Below, piece after piece: positions 55,407 through 63,992 of a stretch of DNA of 64,000 nucleotides. How positions within the stretch are numbered: position 1 is the first letter of the stretch; each line of letters begins with the position of its first letter. The position numbers and the translations under genes were made by a program. This stretch comes from Rubrivivax sp. (GTDB lineage Bacteria > Pseudomonadota > Gammaproteobacteria > Burkholderiales > Burkholderiaceae_C), in the NCBI GenBank assembly GCA_019635315.1, contig JAHBZT010000002.1, positions 558,001 to 622,000 of the forward strand, written 5' to 3'. A model generated the notes under the pieces. The model was not told the DNA's origin. It searched no databases and was given only the letters and a program-made list of their open reading frames with translations.

Positions 55407-56195
55407 GTGAAGCAGATGCGAAAACTGGCGCTGGGTGTGATCTCGGCGGCCATCGTTGCCATCGCGCCAAGCGCGGCCAGTGCAGCGACCATTCAACTGG
55501 GGTTCATCCTGGACTCCTCGGGAAGCATCACCAGCAGCGGCTGGGACACGATCAAGGGCGGTCTGTCGGCCGCCATGGACTTGATTCCGGTCGGTGGTCC
55601 GAACACCTACGAAATCTCCATCGTGACGTTCTCGGCGACGGCTGTTAAGCAGGCGGAGAACGTGCTGATCGATAGCGTCGCTGCCAGGGACTCCCTGAAG
55701 GCAAACATCCTGACCTACGGGTGGCTGAACAGCACTACGAACTACACGGCCGCGTTCACAGCGATGGACGAGGTGCTTCGCCAGACCTCCGCGTCTGCCA
55801 ACAAGACCTATGTGAACTTCGCGACCGACGGCGCGCCGGTGCCATCCAGCGCCGACGGCATTGCTGTGCGGGACACGATGATCAACACAGCCGCAAACGG
55901 GTATGTCGACAACATCAGCATCGAGGCAATCGGCAACGTTGGCGGTACCGCTGAGGCTCTGCTGAAGAACAGCATTTGCTTCCCGACACCGTGTGATGCT
56001 ACGTCGCCGTACGACTTCCCGGACCGGGGCTTCTACATCGCGGTGGCCGATACGAATGCCTATGTGAATGCCATCCGCCAGAAGATTCTCGTCGTCACTG
56101 GTCAGGTCCCGGAGCCGACATCCGTTGCTCTGGTCGGCTTGGCACTCGTCGGACTTGGTCTTGCCCGCCGCCGCAAGGATGCGCAGGCCGCCTGA
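55407..56195 (+). CDS. VWA-domain surface protein with PEP-CTERM sorting signal
   Basis: This 262-residue protein has a signal peptide (cut after ASA, about residue 26) and a von Willebrand A domain with the MIDAS motif DSSGS (36-40), with further coordinating Thr/Asp later (TDGAP). The C-terminus is a PEP-CTERM signal: VPEP at 234-237, a hydrophobic helix (VALVGLALVGLGLA) and RRRK. It would be sorted by an exosortase (XrtA) to the surface or matrix. The GTG at 55407 has AAGGAG 7 nt upstream; the ATG at 55416 is an alternative. The gene is less GC-rich than its neighbours and has a sigma-54 promoter upstream. Confidence 0.88.
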   Translation: MKQMRKLALGVISAAIVAIAPSAASAATIQLGFILDSSGSITSSGWDTIKGGLSAAMDLIPVGGPNTYEISIVTFSATAVKQAENVLIDSVAARDSLKANILTYGWLNSTTNYTAAFTAMDEVLRQTSASANKTYVNFATDGAPVPSSADGIAVRDTMINTAANGYVDNISIEAIGNVGGTAEALLKNSICFPTPCDATSPYDFPDRGFYIAVADTNAYVNAIRQKILVVTGQVPEPTSVALVGLALVGLGLARRRKDAQAA

Positions 56196-56221
56196 GTGCA
56201 TTCGGGCTTCTAGTAGTGCGC

Positions 56222-56250
56222 GAAGGGCCGGTCTCCAACCGGCCCTTTCG
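56222..56250 (+). terminator. Intrinsic terminator after the PEP-CTERM gene
   Basis: A perfect 10-bp stem (56223-56232 with 56238-56247) and a 5-nt loop are followed by a short T run. It lies between the convergent PEP-CTERM and DUF2237 genes and may work for both directions (AAAG on the other side). Confidence 0.75.
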
Positions 56251-56311
56251 CATTGTCCCCGCCTGCGTGGAGCCGGATGCCGCGCGTCGTCGGCGAAACG
56301 CCCGACGGCCC

Positions 56312-56698
56312 TCAGTTCATCGCCGCCCCGCTCCACGCCTTCCCGCGCAGCCATTCCATCAACACGAACTCCAGCGCCCGCTCATGCGTGCTCTCCAGCA
56401 CCACCGGCGGCGCGCAGCCGGCCTCGTAGGCCTCGCGCCAGCGCAACGCGCAGACGCACCAGCGGTCGCCCGGCCTCAACCCCTTGAAGCGGTACTCGGG
56501 CCGCGGCGTGATGAGGTCGTTGCCTCGCTCGAACTGGACGTTGAGGAACTCCACCGTCATGCGCGCGCAGATCACGTGGCTGCCGGCGTCCTGCGCGTCG
56601 GTGTGGCAGCAGCCGTCGCGCATCCAGCCGGTCAGCGGGTCGTAGCTGCACGCCACCAGCGGCGTGCCCAGCACGTTCAGCGCGGGGCCGCTGGCCAT
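56312..56698 (-). CDS. DUF2237 family protein
   Basis: This 128-residue protein matches the DUF2237 family: LNVLGTPLVACSYDPLTGWM, RDGCCHTDAQDAGSH, the FEGxNDL-like ERGNDLITPRP and GLRPGDRWCVCALRWREA. Several Cys and His residues are conserved, which suggests metal or redox binding, but no function is established. The ATG at 56698-56696 gives the usual N-terminus. It lies 19 nt after the SPFH gene and may be in the same operon. Confidence 0.85.
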   Translation of the reverse strand: MASGPALNVLGTPLVACSYDPLTGWMRDGCCHTDAQDAGSHVICARMTVEFLNVQFERGNDLITPRPEYRFKGLRPGDRWCVCALRWREAYEAGCAPPVVLESTHERALEFVLMEWLRGKAWSGAAMN

Positions 56699-56717
56699 CG
56701 GTGACCTGCCGGCCAGC

Positions 56718-57674
56718 TCAACGCAGCCGCGCGCCGCTGGCGCCCGGCGCCCCGGCGCCACCGGCCGCGCCACCGGTGCCCTTGATCAGCGCCATCGCGG
56801 TGCCGATCAGCGCCGACACCTCGGTCATGTTGCCCGGCACGATCATCGTGTTGTTCTTCTGCGCCAGCTGGCCGTAGGCGTCCACCGCCTTCTCGGCCAC
56901 CTTCAGCTGCACCGCCTGCTCGCCGCCGGGCTGCTGGATGGCCTCGGCGACCAGGCGGATCGCGGTCGCGGTGGCATCGGCCACCGCCTTGATGGCCTCG
57001 GCCTCGCCCTGGGCCTTGTTGATCTCGGCCTGCTTCTCGCCTTCCGACCGCGCGATGAAGGCCTCGCGCTCGCCGGTGGCGATGTTGATCTGCTCCTGGC
57101 GCCGGCCCTCGCTGGCCGCGATCAGCGCGCGCTTCTCGCGCTCGGCGGTGATCTGGGCCTGCATCGCGCGCAGGATCTCGCCCGGCGGCGTCAGGTCCTT
57201 GATCTCGTAGCGCAGCACCTTCACGCCCCAGGTCAGCGCCGCCTCGTCCAGCGCGCTGACGACGCTGGCGTTGATCAGTTCGCGTTCCTCGAAGGTCTTG
57301 TCCAGCTCCATGCGTCCGATCACGCTGCGCAGCGTGGTCTGCGCCAGCTGCGTGATCGCCACCAGGTAGTCGCTGCTGCCGTAGCTGGCCAGCTTGGGGT
57401 CGGTGACCTGGAAATACAGGATGCCGTCCACCTGCAGCTGCGTGTTGTCCTTGGTGATGCAGACCTGGCTGGGCACGTCCAGCGGCACCTCCTTCAGCGA
57501 GTGCTTGTAGGCCACGCGCTCGATGAAGGGGATCACGAATTTCAGCCCCGGCGCCAGCGTGCGGTCGTACTTGCCCAGCCGCTCGACGACCCAGGCATTC
57601 TGCTGCGGCACGATCTTGACCGTGCGGCTGACGAAGATGACGGCGATGATCGCCAGCAGGATCGCGAGTTCCAT
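56718..57674 (-). CDS. SPFH/band 7 membrane protein (stomatin/QmcA-like)
   Basis: This 318-residue protein has one N-terminal membrane helix (ELAILLAIIAVIFVS), a band 7 domain (NAWVVERLGKYDRTLAPGLK through TTLRSVIGRMELDKTF) and a long Ala/Glu/Lys coiled coil (EREKRALIAASEGRRQEQIN). It ends in a Gly/Ala tail. Such proteins form large ring complexes in the membrane and work with NfeD partners. The nfeD gene is directly upstream (46 bp), which fits. The start follows from the conserved membrane helix. Confidence 0.92.
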   Translation of the reverse strand: MELAILLAIIAVIFVSRTVKIVPQQNAWVVERLGKYDRTLAPGLKFVIPFIERVAYKHSLKEVPLDVPSQVCITKDNTQLQVDGILYFQVTDPKLASYGSSDYLVAITQLAQTTLRSVIGRMELDKTFEERELINASVVSALDEAALTWGVKVLRYEIKDLTPPGEILRAMQAQITAEREKRALIAASEGRRQEQINIATGEREAFIARSEGEKQAEINKAQGEAEAIKAVADATATAIRLVAEAIQQPGGEQAVQLKVAEKAVDAYGQLAQKNNTMIVPGNMTEVSALIGTAMALIKGTGGAAGGAGAPGASGARLR

Positions 57675-57720
57675 GGCAGCCCTCCGGTGCTTGTCGGTTC
57701 GTTCGGTTCGTCGTTCGTCT

Positions 57721-58164
57721 TCAGCGCGCCGGCGCCGGCGCCACGCGCAGCTGGTTGCCCTGCACGGCGACGACGAGATGCGGCCCCGGCGCCGGCGTCG
57801 CGGCGGCGTCGGCCAGGCGCACGGTCCAGGCGGCACCGCGGTGGCGCACGACGGCGCTGCCGTCGGGTTGCCAGGCGTCGATCTGCAGCGACTGCCCGAT
57901 GTCCAGGTTGACGTCCACGTTGCGGTCCGCCGGCGCCGAGCGCGGGCTGCGCGCACGCTTGAAGTGCCAGGCCGCGGTGGCGCCGCCGCCCAGCAGCGCG
58001 GCGGCGACGATCTGCGCCGTGCCGCCGGCGCCGGCATGCGCGGCCAGCGCGCCGGCCACGCAGCCCAGCGCCAGCATCAGCAGATAGAAGGTCCCGGTGG
58101 TCAGCTCGGCCGCCACCAGCACGCCGGCCGCGATCCACCACCATGTGGCAGCACTGAGGTCCAC
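57721..58164 (-). CDS. NfeD family membrane protein
   Basis: This 147-residue protein has two or three membrane helices (WWWIAAGVLVAAELTTGTFY, then MLALGCVAGALAAHAG and IVAAALLGGGATAAWHF) and a C-terminal OB-fold domain (IGQSLQIDAWQPDGSAVVRH, then GAAWTVRL). This is the short NfeD type that partners with SPFH proteins. The GTG at 58164-58162 follows GGGAGA and gives the normal N-terminus. A minus-strand -10-like TACACT (58205-58200) lies about 36 nt upstream. Confidence 0.88.
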   Translation of the reverse strand: MDLSAATWWWIAAGVLVAAELTTGTFYLLMLALGCVAGALAAHAGAGGTAQIVAAALLGGGATAAWHFKRARSPRSAPADRNVDVNLDIGQSLQIDAWQPDGSAVVRHRGAAWTVRLADAAATPAPGPHLVVAVQGNQLRVAPAPAR

Positions 58165-58245
58165 CGTCGTCTCCCGTCCCCGGTCGTCAGGGTGCGGCGA
58201 GTGTAGCGAGCGGGCGGCGCCGCGGCCGTGGCGCGTCGACGACCC

Positions 58246-58282
58246 TACACTTGCCGGTTCCAATCCACGCACTGCGCAGTGC
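58246..58282 (+). promoter_or_regulatory. Promoter and palindrome upstream of the decarboxylase
   Basis: A -10-like TACACT (58246-58251) is followed by a perfect 14-bp palindrome GCACTGCGCAGTGC at 58269-58282, between the likely transcription start and the ATG at 58308. The position suits an operator. No -35 is clear and the regulator is unknown. Confidence 0.5.
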
Positions 58283-58307
58283 ACGCGCCGCGGCCCGAGG
58301 ACGCACG

Positions 58308-60566
58308 ATGATCCGCTTCCACTTTCCCATCGTCATCATCGACGAGGACTACCGCTCGGAGAACACCTCGGGCTTCGGCATCCGCGCGCTGGCCGCGGCG
58401 ATCGAGAAGGAGGGCTTCGAGGTCCTGGGCGCCACCAGCTACGGCGACCTGAGCCAGTTCGCGCAGCAGCAAAGCCGCGCCAGTGCCTTCATCCTGAGCA
58501 TCGACGACGAGGAGATCATCGCCGGCGACGAGGAATCGCTGGCGGTGCAGAACCTGCGCAAATTCATCCAGGAGATCCGCTTCCGCAACGCCGAGATCCC
58601 CATCTACATCTACGGCGAGACGCGCACCAGCCAGCACATCCCCAACGACGTGCTGCGCGAGCTGCACGGCTTCATCCACATGTTCGAGGACACGCCGGAG
58701 TTCGTGGCTCGGCACATCATCCGCGAGGCGCGCAGCTACCTCGACGGCCTGGCGCCGCCGTTCTTCAAGGCGCTGATGGACTACGCGCAGGACGGCAGCT
58801 ACAGCTGGCACTGCCCGGGCCACAGCGGCGGCGTGGCCTTCCTGAAGAGCCCGGTGGGCCAGATGTTCCACCAGTTCTTCGGCGAGAACATGCTGCGCGC
58901 CGACGTCTGCAACGCGGTGGAGGAGCTCGGCCAGCTGCTCGACCACACTGGCCCGGTGGCGGCCTCCGAGCGCAATGCGGCGCGCATCTTCAATGCCGAC
59001 CACTGCTTCTTCGTCACGAATGGGACGAGCACGAGCAACAAGATGGTCTGGCACCACACGGTGGCGCCGGGCGACGTGGTGGTGGTGGACCGCAACTGCC
59101 ACAAGAGTATCCTGCACAGCATCATCATGACCGGCGCGGTGCCGGTCTTCCTGACGCCCACGCGCAACCACCACGGCATCATCGGCCCCATCCCGCAGTC
59201 CGAGTTCAGCCGCGAGACCATCGAGCGCAAGATCGCCGCCAACCCGCTGCTGGCCGGCGTGGACGCGAAGAAGGTGCGCCCGCGCATCCTGACGCTCACG
59301 CAGAGCACCTACGACGGCGTGCTCTACAACACCGAGACCATCAAGCACGGCCTCGACGGCTACATCGACAACCTGCATTTCGACGAGGCCTGGCTGCCGC
59401 ACGCAGCGTTCCACGACTTCTACGGCCAGTTTCACGCCATGGGCAAGAAGCGCCCGCGGCCCAAGAACCAGGTCGTGTGGGCCACGCAGAGCACGCACAA
59501 GCTGCTGGCCGGCATCAGCCAGGCCAGCCAGGTGCTGGTGCAGGACGCCGCCAACCTGAAGCTGGACCGGCACCTCTTCAACGAGGCCTACCTGATGCAC
59601 ACCAGCACCAGCCCGCAGTACAGCATCATCGCCAGCTGCGACGTCGCCGCCGCGATGATGGAAGCGCCGGGCGGCACCGCGCTGGTGGCCGAGAGCATCC
59701 TGGAGAGCCTGGACTTCCGCCGCGCGATGCGCAAGGTCGAGAAGGACTTCGGCCGCGACTGGTGGTTCAAGGTCTGGGGCCCGGACAAGCTGGCCAGCGA
59801 AGGCATCGGCCGCGCCGGCGACTGGATGCTCAAGGCCGGGGACAAGTGGCATGGCTTCGGCGCGCTGGCCGACGGCTTCAACATGCTGGACCCGATCAAG
59901 TGCACGATCGTCACGCCGGGACTGGACCTCTCCGGCAAGTTTGCCAAGACCGGCATCCCGGCCAGCGTGGTGACCAAGTTCCTCGCCGAGCATGGCGTCG
60001 TCGTCGAGAAGACCGGCCTGTACTCGTTCTTCATCATGTTCACGATCGGCATCACCAAGGGCCGCTGGAATACGATGCTGACCGCGCTGCAGCAGTTCAA
60101 GGACGACTACGACAAGAATGCGCCGATGTGGCGCGTGCTGCCCGAGTTCTGCGCCTCGCACCCGCGCTACGAGCGCATGGGGCTGCGCGACCTGTGCCAG
60201 GCCATCCACGAGCAATACGCCAAGGGCGACATCGCGCGGCTGACCACCGAAATGTACCTGTCGGACCTGCACCCGGCGATGAAGCCCACCGACGCCTTCG
60301 CGCGCATCGCGCACCGCGAGACCGAGCGCGTGCCGATCGACGAGCTGGAAGGCCGCATCACGACCAGCCTGCTGACGCCGTACCCGCCGGGCATCCCGCT
60401 GCTGATCCCGGGCGAGCGCTTCAACCGCAAGATCGTCGACTACCTGCGCTTCGCGCGTGCCTTCAACGCCGCCTTCCCGGGCTTCGACACCGACGTGCAC
60501 GGCCTCGTCGAGAACGACGAGCCGGGCGCCGCGCGCGCCTACTACGTGGACTGCGTCAAGAACTGA
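58308..60566 (+). CDS. Orn/Lys/Arg decarboxylase (large, wing-domain type)
   Basis: This 752-residue protein is a fold-type I PLP decarboxylase with an N-terminal receiver-like wing domain (FHFPIVIIDEDYRSENTSGF). The catalytic part has HCPGHSGGVAFLKSPVG, TNGTSTSNKMV, FDEAW and the PLP lysine in STHKLLAG (Lys398). The size matches arginine (AdiA) and lysine (LdcC/CadA) decarboxylases. Its amine product would be agmatine or cadaverine, used in polyamine supply or acid resistance. Substrate choice cannot be decided here. It is convergent with fabI. Confidence 0.93.
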   Translation: MIRFHFPIVIIDEDYRSENTSGFGIRALAAAIEKEGFEVLGATSYGDLSQFAQQQSRASAFILSIDDEEIIAGDEESLAVQNLRKFIQEIRFRNAEIPIYIYGETRTSQHIPNDVLRELHGFIHMFEDTPEFVARHIIREARSYLDGLAPPFFKALMDYAQDGSYSWHCPGHSGGVAFLKSPVGQMFHQFFGENMLRADVCNAVEELGQLLDHTGPVAASERNAARIFNADHCFFVTNGTSTSNKMVWHHTVAPGDVVVVDRNCHKSILHSIIMTGAVPVFLTPTRNHHGIIGPIPQSEFSRETIERKIAANPLLAGVDAKKVRPRILTLTQSTYDGVLYNTETIKHGLDGYIDNLHFDEAWLPHAAFHDFYGQFHAMGKKRPRPKNQVVWATQSTHKLLAGISQASQVLVQDAANLKLDRHLFNEAYLMHTSTSPQYSIIASCDVAAAMMEAPGGTALVAESILESLDFRRAMRKVEKDFGRDWWFKVWGPDKLASEGIGRAGDWMLKAGDKWHGFGALADGFNMLDPIKCTIVTPGLDLSGKFAKTGIPASVVTKFLAEHGVVVEKTGLYSFFIMFTIGITKGRWNTMLTALQQFKDDYDKNAPMWRVLPEFCASHPRYERMGLRDLCQAIHEQYAKGDIARLTTEMYLSDLHPAMKPTDAFARIAHRETERVPIDELEGRITTSLLTPYPPGIPLLIPGERFNRKIVDYLRFARAFNAAFPGFDTDVHGLVENDEPGAARAYYVDCVKN

Positions 60567-60578
60567 GCGGACGCCGCC

Positions 60579-60726
60579 TCAGGCCGGCCCGGCGCGCGGG
60601 TCGGCGAGCGCGACGTCACGCCGGCCCGGCGCGCAGGTCGGCGAGCGCGACGTCAGGCCGGCCCGGCGCGCGGGTCGGCGAGCGCGACGTCACGCCGGGC
60701 CGGCGTCCGGGTCGGCCAGCGCGACG
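60579..60726. repeat. Four-unit, 37-bp tandem repeat at the fabI 3' end
   Basis: Units lie at 60579-60615, 60616-60652, 60653-60689 and 60690-60726. Units 1 and 3 are identical, unit 2 differs at two bases, and unit 4 is the end of fabI itself and differs more. Each unit begins with TCA, so on the minus strand each ends in a TGA stop preceded by VALADPRAGPA or a close variant. The last 37 bp of fabI has evidently been copied three times downstream of its stop. Confidence 0.85.
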
Positions 60727-61487
60727 CGGCTGAAGCCGCCGTCGACGTACAGGATCTCGGCGCTGATGCCGGCCGCCAGGTCCGACAGCAGGAAGGCCGC
60801 GGCGTTGCCAACGTCGTCGATGGTGATGCCGCGGCGGATCGGCGTCATCGCCGAGAAGGCGCCGAGCAGCTTGCCGAAGTCCTTGATGCCGGCGGCGGCC
60901 AGCGTCTTGATCGGCCCGGCCGAGATGCCGTTGACGCGCATGCCGCGCGGCCCCAGGCTGCCGGCGAGGTAGCGCACGCTGGCCTCCAGCGAGGCCTTGG
61001 CCAGGCCCATCGTGTTGTAGTTGGGCACCACGCGCTCGGCACCCAGGTAGCTCAGCGTCAGCAGCGACGCACCCGGGCGCAGCGCCGGCAGCGCCGCCTT
61101 GGCCAGCGCCGGGAAGCTGTAGGCCGAGATGTCGTGCGCGATGCGGAAGGCCTCGCGCGAGAGACCGTCCAGGAAGTCGCCGGCGATCGCCTCGCGCGGC
61201 GCGAAGCCGATCGCGTGCACGAAGCCGTCGAAGCCCTCGGGCCAGGCCTGCTGCAGCCGCGCGACCAAGCCGGCGATCTGCTCGTCGCTGCCGACGTCGC
61301 ACTCGTGCACGATGGCCGATCCGAACTCGGCGGCGTACTCGGTGATGCGGTCCCTGAAGCGCTCGCCGACATAGCTGAAGGCCAGCTCGGCGCCTTCGCG
61401 GTGGCAGGCACGCGCGATGCCGTAGGCGATCGATCGGTTGGACAGCACCCCGGTGATCAGCAGGCGCTTGCCGGCGAGGAATCCCAT
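60690..61487 (-). CDS. fabI: Enoyl-[acyl-carrier-protein] reductase (NADH)
   Basis: This 265-residue protein starts [20 protein letters not shown], the FabI N-terminus. It has the catalytic residues Tyr147, Tyr157 and Lys164 (YNTMGLAK) and the [11 protein letters not shown] loop. It reduces enoyl-ACP in the last step of each fatty-acid elongation cycle. A Gly residue (GFAP, residues 94-97) lies where triclosan resistance changes occur in other species, and it looks wild-type. The last codons lie in the first unit of a 37-bp tandem repeat. It diverges from the rimP-nusA operon. Confidence 0.95.
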   Translation of the reverse strand: MGFLAGKRLLITGVLSNRSIAYGIARACHREGAELAFSYVGERFRDRITEYAAEFGSAIVHECDVGSDEQIAGLVARLQQAWPEGFDGFVHAIGFAPREAIAGDFLDGLSREAFRIAHDISAYSFPALAKAALPALRPGASLLTLSYLGAERVVPNYNTMGLAKASLEASVRYLAGSLGPRGMRVNGISAGPIKTLAAAGIKDFGKLLGAFSAMTPIRRGITIDDVGNAAAFLLSDLAAGISAEILYVDGGFSRVALADPDAGPA

Positions 61488-61592
61488 GTCGTCTCCACCG
61501 TTGCAGGTCGTGGTTCATGCGCGCCGGCGGCAGGCCGTGGCGGCGGGCGGGCAGCGATTCTGGCACGCCCGGCCTGCACGTCCTTCCCGGTC
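61488..61592. other. Intergenic stretch upstream of fabI
   Basis: This stretch lies between the fabI start and the rimP promoter. It must contain the fabI promoter on the minus strand, but I cannot pick out clear -35 and -10 boxes. I see no ORF with family support, RNA gene or repeat in it. Confidence 0.4.
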
Positions 61593-61621
61593 TTGCCCGG
61601 GAATTGCTTGCGGGCTATAAT
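61593..61621 (+). promoter_or_regulatory. Strong promoter of the rimP-nusA operon
   Basis: A -35 TTGCCC (61593-61598) and a consensus -10 TATAAT (61616-61621) are 17 bp apart. Transcription should start near 61628, giving a leader of about 280 nt before rimP. A perfect -10 is rare in this GC-rich window. Confidence 0.75.
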
Positions 61622-61645
61622 GCGCGCTTTCCGGGTAAAGCTGCG

Positions 61646-61674
61646 TGGGCGGAACATTCCTGCCCATTTTTTTT
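61646..61674 (+). terminator. Intrinsic terminator/attenuator in the rimP-nusA leader
   Basis: A hairpin (61646-61666, arms TGGGCGGAA and TTCCTGCCCA with a single bulge) is followed by eight T residues (61667-61674). It lies about 20-45 nt after the predicted transcription start and 240 nt before rimP, so most transcripts could stop here unless antiterminated. The result would be an RNA of under 50 nt. Attenuation of rimP leaders is known in enterobacteria; NusA autoregulation here would be inference. Confidence 0.7.
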
Positions 61675-61911
61675 GCTCGATCGACTTTGCCGGGTTCGCG
61701 CCCGGCCTCCGCAAGGGGGCCGGGCCGCACCGGGCGCCGGGGCCGCCTGGCGGGGGATCGAGGCAGTGCGCCCGGGCGGGGACCAGGGCAAGGACCAGGG
61801 CAGGACTGGCGAGGCGCACAAGGCTTGGGCAGCACCGAACGACACGGCAGGGACAGCAGGGACCTCAAGGTCCCGGCCCCGCGGCGCACCAGCGCGGCGG
61901 GTGGCTTGGCC
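61675..61911. other. Leader region between the attenuator and rimP
   Basis: About 237 bp, very GC-rich, with short purine repeats (GGACCAGGGCAAGGACCAGG around 61781-61800). An open frame continues through it into rimP from 61645, but it has no family resemblance and is probably untranslated leader. I see no tRNA gene here, unlike the metY position in E. coli. Confidence 0.5.
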
Positions 61912-62517
61912 GTGCCCGGCCGCTCCGCGGAGGCCAGCATCGCGGCCACCGTCACCGGCCTGGGCTACGAACTCGTCGATGTCGAACGTGCGCCGCGCGG
62001 GCTGCTGCGCGTCTTCATCGACCGCGTGCCCGGCCGCAGCTACCCCACCGGGGCCGGCGAGTTCGTCACCGTCGACGACTGCGAGGCCGTCACGCGCCAG
62101 CTGCAGTATGCGCTGGAGGTCGACGGCGTGGACTATGCGCGGCTGGAGGTGTCCTCGCCCGGCCTCGACCGGCCGCTGAAGACGCCGGCCGACTATGAAC
62201 GATTCCAGGGCCAGGCCGTGAGCCTGGTGCTGAAGCTGCCGTTCCAGGGCCGCAAGACCTGGCAGGGCGTGCTGGCGCGCGCCGAGGCGCCGGCCGAGGG
62301 CTGGCAGCTGGTGTTCCGCCACGGCGCGCAGGAGCAGGTGCTGGGCTTCGCGATCGACGAGGTGCGCGAGGCCCGCCTCGTGCCCGTGGTGGATTTCAAG
62401 GGCCGCAAGACTGCCGGGCCATCGCCGGCGGCAGGCGGCACGGGGGCGGGCGCCGAAGCCGGCGAAGCGGCAAGGCACCCGCAGCCCGCGGACGACGAAA
62501 GGCTGGAAGACCGATGA
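61912..62517 (+). CDS. rimP: Ribosome maturation factor RimP
   Basis: This protein of about 201 residues has the RimP N-terminal domain ([26 protein letters not shown] and [13 protein letters not shown]) and the start of the C-terminal SH3-like domain ([20 protein letters not shown]). A low-complexity Gly/Ala/Glu tail of about 40 residues is unusual. It assists 30S subunit assembly. The start is uncertain: I use the GTG at 61912, with a TTG at 61906 as an alternative. Its stop overlaps the nusA ATG by 4 nt. Confidence 0.9.
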   Translation: MPGRSAEASIAATVTGLGYELVDVERAPRGLLRVFIDRVPGRSYPTGAGEFVTVDDCEAVTRQLQYALEVDGVDYARLEVSSPGLDRPLKTPADYERFQGQAVSLVLKLPFQGRKTWQGVLARAEAPAEGWQLVFRHGAQEQVLGFAIDEVREARLVPVVDFKGRKTAGPSPAAGGTGAGAEAGEAARHPQPADDERLEDR

Positions 62518-63992
62518 ACCGCGAAATGCTGATGCTGGTCGACGCGATCTCGCGCGAGAAGACCGTCGACCGTGACGTCGTCTTCGGCGCCGTCGAGGCC
62601 GCCCTGGCCTCGGCCACCAAGAAGCTGCACGGCGGCGAGGTCGACATCCGCGTCGCGGTCGACCGCGACACCGGCGAGTACGAGACCTTCCGCCGCTGGC
62701 TGGTCGTGCCCGACAGCGCCGGGCTGCAGAACCCCGACGCCGAGGAGATGCTGTCCGACGCGCTGGACCGCATCCCGGACATCGAGGAAGGCGACTACAT
62801 CGAGGAAGCCATCGACTCGGTGCCGATCGGCCGCATCGGCGCGCAGGCCGCCAAGCAGGTGATCCTGCAGAAGATCCGCGACGCCGAGCGCGAGCAGCTG
62901 CTCAACGACTTCATGAGCCGCGGCGAGAAGATCTTCGTCGGCACCGTCAAGCGCCTGGACAAGGGCGACATCATCGTCGAGAGCGGGCGCGTCGAGGGCC
63001 GGCTCAAGCGCGGCGAGATGATCCCCAAGGAAAACCTGCGCAGCGGCGACCGCGTGCGCGCCTACATCCTGGGCGTGGACCCCACGCAGCGCGGCCCGCA
63101 GATCATGCTCAGCCGCAGCGCACCGGGCTTCATGATCGAGCTGTTCGCGCAGGAGGTGCCGGAGATCGAGCAGGGCCTGCTGGAGATCAAGAGCTGCGCC
63201 CGCGACCCCGGCAGCCGCGCCAAGATCGCCGTCGTCAGCCACGACCGCCGCGTCGACCCGATCGGCACCTGCGTCGGCGTGCGCGGCTCGCGCGTCAACG
63301 CCGTGACCAACGAGCTCGCCGGCGAGCGCGTGGACATCGTGCTGTGGTCCGAGGACCCGGCGCAGTTCGTCATCGGCGCGCTGGCGCCGGCCAACGTGGT
63401 CAGCATCGTCGTCGACGAGGAGCGCCACGCGATGGACGTCGTCGTCGACGAGGAGAACCTGGCCATCGCCATCGGACGCGGCGGCCAGAACGTGCGCCTG
63501 GCGTCCGAGCTCACCGGCTGGCGCATCAACATCATGACCGCCGAGGAGTCGCAGGCCAAGCAGGCCGAGGAGAGCGACTCGGTGCGCAAGCTCTTCGTCG
63601 ACAAGCTCGACGTCGACGAGGAGGTCGCCGACATCCTGATCGCTGAGGGCTTCACCAGCCTCGAGGAGGTGGCCTACGTGCCGCTGCAGGAGATGCTGGA
63701 GATCGAGTCCTTCGACGAGGACACCGTGCAGGAGCTGCGCACCCGCGCCAAGGACGCGCTGCTGACGATGGAGATCGAGCGCGAGGAGAAGGTCGAGGAG
63801 GTCTCGCAGGACCTGCGCGACCTGGAGGGCCTGACGCCCGAGCTGATCGCCAAGCTGGCGGTCGGCGGCATCCACACGCGCGACGACCTGGCCGACCTGG
63901 CCGTCGACGAGCTGACCGAGCTGACCGCCATCGACGACGAGACCGCGAAGGCCCTGATCATGAAGGCGCGCGAGCACTGGTTCACGGCCTGA
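62514..63992 (+). CDS. nusA: Transcription termination/antitermination factor NusA
   Basis: This 492-residue protein has the full NusA layout: the RNA polymerase-binding N-terminal domain ([20 protein letters not shown]), an S1 domain ([20 protein letters not shown]), two KH domains ([15 protein letters not shown] and [16 protein letters not shown]) and two acidic C-terminal repeats typical of beta/gammaproteobacteria ([20 protein letters not shown], then [17 protein letters not shown]). It controls pausing, termination and antitermination. It is complete, ending 8 bp before the window edge. infB would be expected next. Confidence 0.97.
   Translation: MNREMLMLVDAISREKTVDRDVVFGAVEAALASATKKLHGGEVDIRVAVDRDTGEYETFRRWLVVPDSAGLQNPDAEEMLSDALDRIPDIEEGDYIEEAIDSVPIGRIGAQAAKQVILQKIRDAEREQLLNDFMSRGEKIFVGTVKRLDKGDIIVESGRVEGRLKRGEMIPKENLRSGDRVRAYILGVDPTQRGPQIMLSRSAPGFMIELFAQEVPEIEQGLLEIKSCARDPGSRAKIAVVSHDRRVDPIGTCVGVRGSRVNAVTNELAGERVDIVLWSEDPAQFVIGALAPANVVSIVVDEERHAMDVVVDEENLAIAIGRGGQNVRLASELTGWRINIMTAEESQAKQAEESDSVRKLFVDKLDVDEEVADILIAEGFTSLEEVAYVPLQEMLEIESFDEDTVQELRTRAKDALLTMEIEREEKVEEVSQDLRDLEGLTPELIAKLAVGGIHTRDDLADLAVDELTELTAIDDETAKALIMKAREHWFTA

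Noticed and set aside
61645..61911. N-terminal extension of RimP from 61645
   Set aside because: The extension is low-complexity Gly/Arg-rich, begins within the leader terminator hairpin and has no RimP similarity.
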